DNA of 64,000 bases from Glandiceps talaboti (lineage: Eukaryota; Hemichordata; Enteropneusta; Spengelidae). Positions 12,683 through 23,806 of the stretch are shown here, one piece after another; position 1 is the stretch's first letter, and every line of letters begins with the position of its first letter. Both the position numbers and the translations under genes were made by a program. The stretch is taken from the NCBI RefSeq assembly GCF_964340395.1, contig NC_135553.1, positions 27,261,449-27,325,448 on the forward strand. Direction: 5' to 3'. The notes below the pieces were generated by a model. It saw only the letters and a program-made list of their open reading frames with translations. It was not told the DNA's origin and searched no databases.

Positions 12683-13445
12683 TGTCGCACTCAAGCCCTG
12701 TGTGTGCTATTTGTTTACCAAGAGAACTTACTTGAATCCTTGTTCCACCAGCAAATAGCCCCGTGGGTCCAAGTCTACGTAATATCTGTTCTGTAAGTCT
12801 GGAATGATCTGGGATCACAACAAGGTTAACGTCTCGTACCCCAATAAATTACACTTAACGAGCAGAACGCACAGCAAGTACGTTTCAGACGAACCATCAA
12901 TTATATTTCAGAATAAAGGATAATACAAGACAGCAGATTGGTACATCAGGGATAGAGGTCTAGTTTTGTGCTGACAAAGCCCAGTTTCTCACCTTACAAC
13001 TCGCAACTCGTGCAGCATCTACCACAGTCACATGTACGAACCAGGCAGGTGGGCTAGACAGTGTAGCTTCCTGGGTCAGTGAGCATAGAGAAATCAGCTA
13101 CGGAATCGCAAGAGTACAGAGTACTCTCTCCCCGAAATTACGGCATCCAGTGAGTCCCCAGGTGGACTAACGAAATCTCTGAAACTCTCCCCTTTTTATA
13201 CACTACAACCCCACCAAAATTAAACTAATGAACTACAAAATAAGACTTATGTTTCGAGGCTGTATTCCATATTTGGGAATAGCGGGAAAATATACCCCAT
13301 GTGACCTGTCTACATGTCTGAAGGTTACCATGTAGCTGACTTCCAGTGTTACTCCCGGTCAACTCCACGTAGTCATTACTGTAGGAAATAACGGAAAACA
13401 ACCTAACACTAGATATTTGGCATAGGATAATGTCCAACCACCACA
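12683..13445 (-). mobile_element. Probable LTR-retrotransposon piece (solo LTR or LTR plus leader) inserted in the 44-bp array
   Basis: The segment is foreign to the minisatellite on both sides, is visibly richer in G+C, and is bounded by TGTCGCAC and CCACCACA, that is TGT...ACA ends as in LTRs. Flanking four bases are GAAA and GATA, possibly a degraded target duplication. On the minus strand there is a TATAAAAAGG box at 13191-13200, about 245 bp inside the element. Near the other end, GGTGGAACAAGGATT could be a decayed primer-binding site, in which case part of the segment is leader and not LTR. No protease, RT or integrase sequence is present. An unrelated insertion without LTR origin is the main alternative. 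Confidence 0.4.
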
Positions 13446-13504
13446 GATATATGGTAATATACCAGCAGACACACTTACCATGTACATATATGATATGGTA
13501 ATAT
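13446..13504. repeat. Remnant of the 44-bp minisatellite
   Basis: ATATATGGTAATATACCAGC followed by AGACACACTTACCATGTA matches the diverged last copies before 12683, so the two pieces were once continuous. Confidence 0.85.
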
Positions 13505-13992
13505 CTCCACTTTGTCTGCTTGTATCAAGCCATAATTTCATTGCAGGGTCAAATATTCCATGTTCCAGTAATGCAATTTTCTACCCATTTCCATAAATTC
13601 TTCAATTGATTGAAATTCGCTTCATCCCATTGGTGGGTAATCTTTTTTAAGTTAATACATCTACTGCTGGTTACTGATTTACACATTTCAATCCTAGGTA
13701 CGTTCACTAGATCACTGTACATGTAGTGTGCATTTCATGTCATCAAAACTGACAGTTAGCTATACTCACATCTCTTGTTATCTATTTTAAATCAAAATGT
13801 GTCAATTTAAACTAATCTGTTAATATCTGTACTTAAACCTAGGCATGTTTCAAAAGAATAATAAAGGTTTACATCGACTTTTGCAAATTTCTAGTCCTAC
13901 TTTTGATATTGGCAGCCTCAATATTGGCCAAACTAGTTCATAGTGCTTTCATGTGTCCAAAATTTTCAAGTTGAAATTCTTTTATATGCAAA
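13505..13992. other. AT-rich spacer
   Basis: Nothing recognised on either strand. Confidence 0.5.
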
Positions 13993-14465
13993 AAATACCG
14001 CCAATGGCATTGTAGCACAACTGTAAAGTTTTTCACAATGTTTATCGATGTGCAAGTCCATGCTAACAATAGATGTTCATTTGTTGAATGACTATCCAGT
14101 TGTCTATTCAACCATGTTGCTATCTTTGCGATGTACGCAATCATTTGGCTTTTGCTATGGGCGCAGTCATGTTGTTAGATATATATTTGCATACATTTTT
14201 GAATGTTTTTGTTCACTTGTGTATGAATTCCTGATATTATCTTTGCAATATACGTGATTATTTGGCTGTTGCTATGGGCGTGGTCTTGTTGGTAGGCAAA
14301 TTTACATACATTTTTTGAATGTTTATTCAATTGTCTATTAATCCCCGTTGTTATCTTTGCAATATATGTGATCATTTGGCTGTTGCTATGGGTGTGGTCT
14401 TGTTGCTAGGCAAATTTAAATACATTTTTGAATGGTTATTCAATTTTCTATTAATCCCGATTGTT
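13993..14465 (+). mobile_element. Helitron-like element, 5' fragment, main subfamily
   Basis: It begins with AATACCGCCAATGGCAT then TGTAGCACAACTG, the 5' end seen in reverse at 37700, 52530 and 62210. Core units of about 112 bp follow, carrying GTTGCTATGGGCG, TGTTGGTAGGCAAAT and TATTCAATTG. The 3' half (microsatellite and hairpin) is missing, so this is a truncated copy in the opposite orientation to most others in the window. Confidence 0.7.
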
Positions 14466-16133
14466 TGTCTGATGTTCTGTCTCAATCTATCTGTATTTTG
14501 GACTTCATATAGCTGATGTGAACATTTGCTTTAATTACCATAATACAGTTTAGACATTTTGTATAGTTGGTTGGACATTTTCATTCAAATATTCTTACAT
14601 ATGTGTTGGGAGGAGGGGGTGTCTTTGCCTTGTCATTCAATATACAAATCAGATGTGAAATAAGATGTGATAGTTTATTTGAAGGATATTTTGTGATTTG
14701 ATATTTTCTGTATTTTCATTTGTAAGTTCCAATTTCCCTCTTGCATAGCTTTAAGCATAGAAAACATATCTGCGAGTGATAACCCCTGTGGTACCATGTA
14801 TCCATACTATCAAACAGGCTTTATTACCATGATTCATTCTTCAATAGCTCCGACCTCATCCATATGTTGACACTAGATTTCACATTTTGCTTACAGCACT
14901 TTGACTTTGACAGATGGACATCCAGTAAACAGCTTTTAAGAAGCAGAAGCTGTTTGTGATAGATATTGTACATGTGTTAATGGGCTATTACTTAAAACAC
15001 ATGTGACAAAGTAGAGACATGTAAGCCAGTCCTGCTACTCCTCTTGATATGGTATCACATGAATGTAGGAATAATTACCAGTTTGACCTGTTTCACTTTC
15101 TAGACTAATACTTTATCACCAAATACTTCCCAGTGTGTTATATTTGTTTACATATATGCAACAATTAATGTCTGGCAAGTAGAAACCAGTTTGTAATGTC
15201 TATCTTTATTTCCTACATGTGTTTAACTTCAAGTTTAAATATACCATATCGTGGTACAGCTGAATAAAATAGACCATATGTTACAGCTGAATTATATTTT
15301 GCAAACTTTAAAATATGCGGCAATTAATGACTTGTAAGTAGGTAGCTAATTTTAACGTTTATCTTTATTTTCTAGCCATACTTAATGTTCAAAGTTGAAT
15401 CATTGTGATATTTTGATAAATATATTGTGGTCAAAGTTAATCTACATAATATGACATAGGCTAAGAATGATTTTAACCATAAACAGAAATTGGCTAAGCT
15501 ATTCAGCTTTATATTGTCTGCCAATCCACTTTAGATTCTAAATATCAAAGTTTCATTCATTTTTGCAAAGAACTTTTAGTCCTATCTGTACCAAGGGGAT
15601 ATTTCTTTGTGTACAAATATAAAACAAGTTGAGCAAAACAGGATTAATTTGGTATACCAAGAATGTTTTACAGAGTGATTTGTATTAATCATTGTGATGA
15701 AATTTGGACTCTACTATATCTATAATGGTTTTGCAAGTTAGTGTTGATTCAATAACACTTTTGATAAATTTCTTGTTTACATATACATAGAATATCATAA
15801 TTTTCAACAGATTTTAAAGTATAACAGGTGTTGGGTTTGTGGCTTTACAGTCTTCATTTTAAAGTTTTACTATTGGTTGGAAATAGAGAGACGATTACAG
15901 GTTATGAAAGTAACCTACATATAGTCAATATAGCAAACTTTAAATGTTAATACATAGTATATTACAACTGATAATCTGGGAGTACAGAAACAGTCAAATG
16001 TGCAGAAAAATGTTCAAACAATTTCTGAAAACATTTACAGTGATGAATCTGTAATGTTTTATTCTTTTAGTCAAAGTCTCTAATGTATGTGTTATTTTAA
16101 TTTGTTCAATAGTATTGCGTTGTTTATTTAAGA
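14466..16133. other. AT-rich stretch with a diverged duplication
   Basis: Around 15162-15240 and 15318-15400 two segments resemble each other (CAATTAATG, then AAGTAG, then TATCTTTATTT). They look like an old, degraded repeat. No gene is recognised. Confidence 0.4.
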
Positions 16134-16269
16134 AATAACCCCCGCCGAAGGCGGGTATACACGAGATTTTGGTACAATTCGCGACATATAGCACGAGCCG
16201 AATGGCGAGTGCTATATGGAGCGAATTGTACCAAATTCGAGTGTATACCCATCTTCGGTGGGGGTTATT
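16134..16269. repeat. 136-bp near-perfect palindrome (foldback or MITE-like)
   Basis: AATAACCCCCGCCGAAG at 16134 is mirrored by CTTCGGTGGGGGTTATT ending at 16269. The arms continue through GGGTATACAC, TTTGGTACAATTCGC and CATATAGCAC to a short centre around GAGCCGAATGGCGA. Arms are about 60 bp with only a few mismatches. The DNA can form one long hairpin. It is much richer in CpG than its flanks. The form suggests a palindromic MITE or the fused ends of a DNA transposon; no target duplication is clear. Confidence 0.9.
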
Positions 16270-16431
16270 GCTATTATATTATATCAAAATATGTGTCTAT
16301 TTCTTCTAAATGTGATTCTGTGGTTATTTATATGCCTGAAAAGGCGAATTCGCACGTACAGAAAAAGATCGTCGATAATAGATCGTCGGGAACGAGCATA
16401 TTTTGATGAGTGGATACGTTCATGTCGCCCT

Positions 16432-16461
16432 CCCCCCCCCCCCACACACACACACACACAC
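16432..16461. repeat. Poly-C plus (CA)n microsatellite
   Basis: A run of about 12 C is followed directly by about 9 CA dinucleotides. Confidence 0.95.
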
Positions 16462-16723
16462 TGCATGAACACAAACCATACACTGCATTACATTGCATTG
16501 ATAAATTACTTTATTTACATCATATAATGCATAACGAAAACGCGTTGAAAACTAGCAACAAAGAAAACGGGGCAAGAGGTCAAAGAAAGTAACAATTTTG
16601 TTTTGATATTTAAATAAGAACAATACAATCTTGTACACTGCTAAAAATAGATGTCTCGGAGTTGAATCGGAGAAAGGTCGAGACAGTAAATCAGAGACGC
16701 GACATTACACAGTCTACTTTAAT

Positions 16724-17077
16724 TTAATGGTTAACAAATTGAACATTGACTGAACCTGAAAATGTACAGTTTTGAAATAATCCTGACGCACTTGACTGAT
16801 GGTTAAAAGTTAAAGTGGTGTTGCTTGATTCAATTACGAGAGCAGGACGCTGAGACGGCCCGTTGCATGGGAGAACTTGTACCCTATCAGCCATGGCCAT
16901 TGATGTTGAAGCCACTGATCGATCGTTGCTTTCGATCGCAAGGTCATCAGTGGAATTATTTTGACTACTGTAACCCAAACTATTGGATAGGATACCTGAC
17001 ATACCTTTACTCTGAAGAAGTGTTAACTTATTGGTATAAGAACGAACACTAGCTTCTTTTTTGTGAGTACTATTCAT
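16724..17077 (-). CDS. Hypothetical small protein or 3'-terminal exon, 117 codons
   Basis: The frame runs from ATG at 17077 to a stop at 16724-16726, with a TAG in frame just upstream of the ATG. It is richer in G+C and CpG than its neighbours and its composition looks protein-like: a basic N-terminus, a long Ser/Asn/Thr-rich middle (residues 25-95), and a C-terminal block NCTFSGSVNVQFVNH. A Cys-Thr-Phe-x-Gly motif near a C-terminus resembles tails of some lineage-specific invertebrate proteins, but I cannot name a family. It sits between the 136-bp palindrome (16134) and a 13-bp hairpin (17093), so it may have been carried by a mobile element. It could also be a chance frame. Confidence 0.35.
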   Translation of the reverse strand: MNSTHKKEASVRSYTNKLTLLQSKGMSGILSNSLGYSSQNNSTDDLAIESNDRSVASTSMAMADRVQVLPCNGPSQRPALVIESSNTTLTFNHQSSASGLFQNCTFSGSVNVQFVNH

Positions 17078-17092
17078 ATGCTAGTTTAGGGG

Positions 17093-17126
17093 CCCATTTT
17101 ACCACTGCCAGCCGTGGTAAAATGGG
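17093..17126. repeat. Perfect 13-bp hairpin
   Basis: CCCATTTTACCAC (17093-17105) and GTGGTAAAATGGG (17114-17126) are exact reverse complements with an 8-base loop. A third partial copy, GATTTTACCAC, follows directly. It starts 16 bp upstream of the ATG of the minus-strand frame at 16724-17077. Confidence 0.9.
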
Positions 17127-18149
17127 ATTTTACCACAGTTATTATCCAATCAGAATGGCACATAGTAGCATGATATAATATAATTGTATTTTAACATAAT
17201 GTTTGTGTCGTTTTTGTACATTTCAAAGCACACATTTCAGATTCTCCCTGTGAGAGTAATACAATATATTCTGTTTTATAATATCATCATGATACAATTG
17301 ATGTTAATTTACATAATATAGTGTTAATTTTGGATAAAATTTATTTATCTTTTAAATAAATGGTGAAATAAAAAATGTAAATTTCCATAGTTTAGGAATA
17401 TATTCAAATATTTTCAAAAATGACAATTTCTAAAATAAATAATGAAGTGTGATATACACATGCATTAATCATTAGTGTGAAGTGATAATAAAATTTGACG
17501 TATGTTTGTGTCAAAGATAAATTGATTATATCTTCCATATTTTTGTTGTAAGAAAATGCAATCCATATGGAGGGTAATATTGGGGTCAAGGAAAGGACAC
17601 CTTCCAATACACAACACTCATTTCTCAGGAGAGACACAGGTTATTTAACTTTCCCAGTGGTTATATTCTATAATAACAAGCTCAAGTGATACAATAACAG
17701 AAGTCAATTGGATCATGCAAGACCTGAGATGTGATCTCCATTGCAACCTTGCATGTCACAAAAATATGTCACTGAAAATATTGTGAACAAGTCAAGGTTA
17801 TATTGTGTAGTGAAGTATCCATAATATTACCAAATCCAGGCTGACAATTCCTACCTATTCTGTAATTTGATCTCCCATATCACCAAATAGTCTAAATATC
17901 CCAAATATATCTAGGCAAAATCTACAACTGATGGAGGTTCTAATAAATAAAACATGACTTGTTGAGAGATTATCTGATGACAAAGATTGCTGTTACAGTA
18001 GTGTATGTATTTTCCTCGGAACCCAAAATAGCTGCTGCTGCAGTGATTTGCTTGTAGTAACTTATCAGCATGGTACGTAGTATAAGTAAGACAGGTTTTC
18101 TCATGTACAAGTATCACCACTATTTCATATCTTATCATTTACATTACTC
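17127..18149. other. AT-rich non-coding stretch
   Basis: No repeat, domain or element was recognised. Confidence 0.5.
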
Positions 18150-18512
18150 CATATGAACCTAATCTTACCACATGTCACCACTCAATATAATCTTATCCTT
18201 TAACATCATTTGATATGAACATTATCTCACAGAATATCACCACTATATATGATCTTATAATTTGATATAAACATTAATTATCTCACAGAATATCACTACA
18301 GTGTTATCTTATCGTTTGATATGAACATTATCTCACAGAATATCACCACTATATGTGATATTATCATTTGATATGAACATTATCTCACAGAATATCACCA
18401 CTATATGTGATATTATCATTTGATATAAACATTAATTATCTCACAGAATATCACTACAATCTTATCTTATCGTTTGATATGAAAATGTTCTCTCAGAATA
18501 TCATGAACAAAA
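18150..18512. repeat. Diverged tandem repeat, about 52-bp unit, 6-7 copies
   Basis: The unit includes ATCTCACAGAATATCACCAC, then TATATGTGAT, then ATCATTTGATATGAACATT. Some copies carry an extra AATTA between ACATT and ATCTCAC. Copies are less uniform than in the large arrays. Confidence 0.88.
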
Positions 18513-20100
18513 ACATTAGAATGACAAATAACACTTAGTCTCGACTAACAGTACAAAATGGGCAGAAAATGAATAACCCAAATTATTTTCGGTACATTTA
18601 TGCTGCACCTTTTACAGTCAAATTGTAGCCACTGTTTTGTTATACTTGTACCCTGGACACATTGTTAATCATATCATGATTTCCATAGAATTATGTATAG
18701 TTGTGAAACCTTGAAGAGTGATTCTTGGATACCTAATTAAGTTATCAAAGTATTTACTTTAATACTAGCAAGCTATACAGTTTATCTTTGTTGAGACATT
18801 GCATCTTTTATTTTATTCAATCTTCAAAAAAAATTCCAAACCTTGCAATCATCACAAACATATATTTGTTTTATTAAAAATGTAATGTTCTTATCAAAGA
18901 CCATAGATACCACAGTATTAATCCCCAAAATAAGTTTACTGTTATTATTTTGGATGTTTTGTATAGAAATGTGTATTTATGTCTAAAATTTGCATAAAAG
19001 CAAATGAACACAAAGAAAGCAGTGGGAAATAGCATCTGCTGTAACTCATCCATCATTCCACCTAGACAAGTTAAAATATAATTGATTGGGAATCTAGCGT
19101 TGGTGAATGTACTCTCAGATGGTCTTTTTATTCATGTTAATCCAAGCTCACCACTTAACAATTTACTCAAGTTTGCCTGTATTTTTCAATTCAGGAAGAC
19201 TAAAAATCAGTCATACGTTCTATTTATAATATCAAAAGCTAAGATTTTGCACAAAGCTAATAAAAAAGGAGCATATTGTAAAGTTCAGCACGGGTGGAGC
19301 TACTCATTACAAATAGGATATTGACAGCTTTCAGACTTCATCCTCTAGCTATAAACCTTTCCCAAATGACCCACCAGGAATGTTATTTTTCAAGCGTAAA
19401 CTTCTTTTACTTATATGCAATTACCTGGAAAGGGAAGGCGGTTCAATGGAATTAATAATGATCACATGCTTCCATGAATCACGGCATTTCTTGTATGGAA
19501 GTATCCTTCACAGACGTTTTGGAAACATTAGTACTGCGTGACAATGTAAAATCGAATTTAGCTGAGTCACTTCTCATGCCATCTACCCCTATTTAGATGT
19601 GGAAAGCATTTGAAAGGAAGCATTCTTTGACATGTCAATTTGTGATTTCCTGTTCAAGTGCAAGAGAATTGTGTGAATTAGGTTGTTTTTAAGTGGAACA
19701 TACCTTCTGAACATGATACATATTTGCAATGTTTTATTTGATTTTTATATGTAGGTTAGATTCTATTAACCCTACTGTATTGTACAGTTGTGACTGTACT
19801 TCCCATGTTCATTTGTAAAGGATGTGTGGATGAATTGACAAACTAAAGGGGCTGTCATGAAGTACATGTATGAGTAACAAGTAGAGTTTAAACACCACAA
19901 TTTTGTCATGGGTACAGAAAATGTATACTTAAAACCCTATATGAATCCCACAGTCTTAGCATCAGTGGAGACATAAAGATTGAACAGGATCATCCTATTG
20001 TTCACAACCAACTTTTTCTATAGTATTGCCAGATAACTGTTTTTCAAGTTCAAGTTTTAATCCTAATCTGATATTGGCCTAATGATGGCAGACAATAAGG
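18513..20100. other. AT-rich non-coding stretch
   Basis: A few short open frames occur, none with family resemblance. No element ends were seen. Confidence 0.5.
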
Positions 20101-20405
20101 GGGTGAAAACACAGGTATACAAAGTTGACATATGGTTCCATGAATACACAGGTGTACAAAGTTGAAAACATGATTCCATGAAAACACAGGTTTACAATGT
20201 TGAAAATAGATGGTTCCATGAAAACACAGGTTTACAATGTTGAAAATAGATGGTTCCATGAAAACACAGGTTTACAATGTTGAAAATAGATGGTTCCATG
20301 AAAACACAGATGTACAAAGTTGAAAATAGATGGTTCCATGAAAACACAGATGTACAAAGTTGAAAACCGAGGTTTCATGATAACACAGGTGTGTAAAGTT
20401 GAAAA
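20101..20405. repeat. Tandem repeat, about 40-bp unit, 7-8 copies
   Basis: The unit is GAAAACACAGGTTTACAA, then TGTTGAAAATAGATGGTTCCAT. Central copies are nearly identical at 40 bp; edge copies are diverged. Confidence 0.93.
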
Positions 20406-21739
20406 TTAGTATATAGGCGTGTAATCTGCCATATGACAGACAGAATGTGTGTAATAGTTTGTATATATTAAATTTTTCATATTAGATTATGACTTCATTT
20501 CATCAAATATTATGAACACAGATGCGAGTAAACCTCAATGGCTTTTTTAATATATATTTGACAAACAATATGACAAACATATGCTATAATAGACTTCCAA
20601 TTTTTAGTATTTATTTTTGTGAATGTCATGTCATCAAAAGGTAGATATCTATAGCCTTCTGAGGTAAGAAACTAGTTGAAGTCTTCGGATAACTTATTTT
20701 AACTTAAGCTGTCAAATCTTGTGGGATGATTAGTTCTACAGTGTAAAATAAAGATAAAAGTACTAACTTCACAAAATTTAATAGAAAAATGAAATTGATG
20801 TAAAAATTACTTGGAAGGGAAATGAGTTGACTTATTGTATTCATTTATTAATAGAAAAGTCAAGAAGATTGTCAAATATTGATGGCAAACCTGAACTTTT
20901 CTATTTGTTAAAAATTCATGTACAGGTATTGCTACCTGTCTATTTTGTTATGTACATACTTCTGTGTCTAACCTTCTGACACCCAACCATCATAGGAATT
21001 GAGAGTTTGTTTAAAGTACACACCTGAACACTACTGTGACTTATTTCTGTTCTCTGAGGAAATAGTCTTTATGTATTCCTTCTCTGTGTAAACTTTGCCC
21101 CTGTAAATCAATACCTTAGGTGTATATGCATACAGTCAGCATGAAGTTGTCCTCAGTCCTTCCCAAACTCTCCACACACATTTTAATTGGTCAAGCCCAA
21201 AGAGTTTCAGCCTGTATGTAGTCTTTGTATTATGAGTGTGCTCTGATAACTCTTTATAATAATATTCATTATCTTATGTAGTGGCAGCTAAACTGATACA
21301 GCACTGACATCCATATACAGCACTTTGTCAGTGAAAGAAGTGGTCATTGGTTCCACCTGATTAACTTTGTTTAGACAATACCATTAGAAGTTTCCATTTT
21401 ATAATGGAAACACATACATCAATTTCCAACTGTCTGCTAATTTGAAGCAAAAAGACACCACACTAATTTTGCCTCATTGTAAAATGTGTCATTAAGATAA
21501 AATATTGAGTACTTGCACTACAAAAAGTTCACATCAAATGGAGATAGAAACACAAAACATTTTGGCACAACCTGTTTCTTGATTATTGGATAATCATTTA
21601 CATAACGGTCTCTAGAATTTGCATTTTCAAAATATGGAATAATATTAGAGTAACATGTTTTTTCTGTACAGATTTGAATTTAGAATATCAAGAGGTTTGC
21701 AAGGATATAGCTACATCAGATTAAAAATAAATGCTTGTA
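20406..21739. other. AT-rich non-coding stretch
   Basis: Nothing recognised on either strand. Confidence 0.5.
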
Positions 21740-22190
21740 GCTTCATGAAGTTTTTCATGAATTTACGATAGGTGTGACTTGCATAGTGTGAACATTTGTA
21801 CATAATAATGTTCCATACAATTGTGTAAAGTTTAATAATACATTCCATGATTATGAGCTGATTTGCATATTTTGACATTTAAGCAAATCTATGAAATATA
21901 AATTAAATGATTTAGAACATTTTTGTATTCATGAGCTAACTGGCTTATTATAACCTTTATCATGCAAATGTGTATATTTTAATTAAAAACCTACTACCAT
22001 TGAATATAGAACTAGGTATTAGCTAACGCTGATTTTCATATTCATGATCTGATGTGCATATTATATAGCATTTATGCAAAACAGTGTTAAATAACAGCAT
22101 GCCAGTTTGAAGTATGAAGTTAAAGAGCTTGTCAATTGTACATTATTCATAAGCTGATTTGCATAATATTTATGCAAATATGTGATAAAT
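21740..22190. repeat. Degenerate repeat cluster with recurring TTTGCAT/ATGCAAA motifs
   Basis: Segments resembling ATGAGCTGATTTGCATA followed by TTTATGCAAA recur near 21855, 21931, 22043 and 22150 with strong divergence. It looks like an old tandem or inverted repeat, possibly related to the octamer-bearing cores of the Helitron-like elements. Confidence 0.45.
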
Positions 22191-22324
22191 ACAGGACTTC
22201 TGCAACTTTACTGGAAACAGCATATATTCGGTGTCAATTACTTGATAAAAAGGGATGTCAGGCAATTCACAAATTGACATTTGAATTCTATGGGTATGGT
22301 AAGACAGATTCCAGTTAAAACTTA

Positions 22325-22590
22325 TTGGTTCTTGACTTTAGATATGGGCTGGTGTAGTCTTATTGCTAGCCATATTTACATACATTTTTTATTCTTTATT
22401 CACTTGCCTACGTGTCCGTTATTATCCTTTTTAATATGCATTATCATTTCACTGTTGCTAAGGGCATGGCCATGGTTGCTAGGGCTTGTTGTGTTGAAAT
22501 ATTTTCAACAATTACTGCAGAATAACACCTCCAGAAACACATCTGCCAAGTTTCAGCCCAAATCACCATGTAGTTTTCAAGAAATAAGAT
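22325..22590 (+). mobile_element. Helitron-like core fragment
   Basis: It contains GTCTTATTGCTAGCCATAT, CATTTCACTGTTGCTAAGGGC and GGTTGCTAGGGC, which match the tandem-core and adjacent segments of the main Helitron-like subfamily in the same orientation as 13993-14465. It then continues with CCAAGTTTCAGCCCAAATC. Confidence 0.55.
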
Positions 22591-22593
22591 TCT

Positions 22594-22745
22594 AGTGCTA
22601 TAAGCATGGTGCGGTGTCTGGGTGTCTGTCCCTCCATATGTCTGTTTGTCTGTCTGTCTGTGTGTTTGTCTGTCTGTATGTGTGTGGATGACTTAAACTC
22701 AAAAGCCACCCAAAGCTACTGGGTCAAAAAAGGTGATTTTTAGAC
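22594..22745 (-). mobile_element. Helitron-like 3'-end fragment
   Basis: TAGTGCTATAAGCATGGTG is followed by a GTCTGTCTG tract and GACTTAAACTCAAAAGCCAC. This is the 3' subterminal inverted repeat plus microsatellite of the main subfamily, read here in reverse. It abuts a core fragment of opposite orientation, so this is a rearranged or nested copy. Confidence 0.6.
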
Positions 22746-22920
22746 AAAAACCTTGTAGTGTTCACAATCCTGGCATAACATTAAGTTTCCAAGTAATAAC
22801 AAAGTTCAGAACTTCCCCATACAGGAATAAGAGCACACAACAGCAATGTTGTAGGTTTATCACAGATCAAATTCGGAAGTGTAGCTCCCAGAACTGTCAA
22901 GCATTGCCCCTTTCATACTA

Positions 22921-23806
22921 TGTCAAAGATAATATGTTATCACTGCGTTATCAAGGTAGCATATATGTACATGTATGTCAAAGATAATATGTTACCACTG
23001 CATTATCAAGGTAGCATATAAGTACATGTATGTCAAAGATAATATGTTACCACTGCATTATCAAGGTAGCATATATGTACATGTATGTCAAAGATAATAT
23101 GTTACCACTGCATTATCAAGGTAGCATATATGTACATGTATGTCAAGATAATATGTTATCACTGCATTATCAAGGTAGCATATATGTACATGTATGTCAA
23201 AGATAATATGTTACCACTGCATTATCAAGGTAGCATATATGTACATGTATGTCAAAGATAATATGTTACCACTGCATTATCAAGGTAGCATATATGTACA
23301 TGTATGTCAAAGATAATATGTTACCACTGCATTATCAAGGTAGCATATATGTACATGTATGTCAAAGATAATATGTTATCACTGCATTATCAAGGTAGCA
23401 TATATGTACATGTATGTCAAAGATAATATGTTACCACTGCATTATCAAGGTAGCATATATGTACATGTATGTCAAAGATAATATGTTACCACTGCATTAT
23501 CAAGGTAGCATATATGTACATGTATGTCAAAGATAATATGTTACCACTGCATTATCAAGGTAGCATATATGTACATGTATGTCAAAGATAATATGTTATC
23601 ACTGCATTATCAAGGTAGCATATATGTACATGTATGTCAAAGATAATATGTTACCACTGCATTATCAAGGTAGCATATATGTACATGTATGTCAAAGATA
23701 ATATGTTACCACTGCATTATCAAGGTAGCATATATGTACATGTATGTCAAAGATAATATGTTACCACTGCATTATCAAGGTAGCATATATGTACATGTAT
23801 GTCAAA
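22921..23806. repeat. Minisatellite, 55-bp unit, about 16 copies
   Basis: The unit is GTCAAAGATAATATGTTACC, then ACTGCATTATCAAGG, then TAGCATATATGTACATGTAT. Copies are almost identical; the main variant is GTTACC/GTTATC. The array passes directly into the 30-bp array: the last GTCAAAGA continues as ACCTAACATT. Confidence 0.97.

Noticed and set aside
14048-14516. Hydrophobic frames over the core repeats of Helitron-like elements (also near 37398, 45649, 45972 and 50701)
   Set aside because: They recur wherever the core repeat occurs and shift with its indels; they are repeat translations and not membrane proteins.
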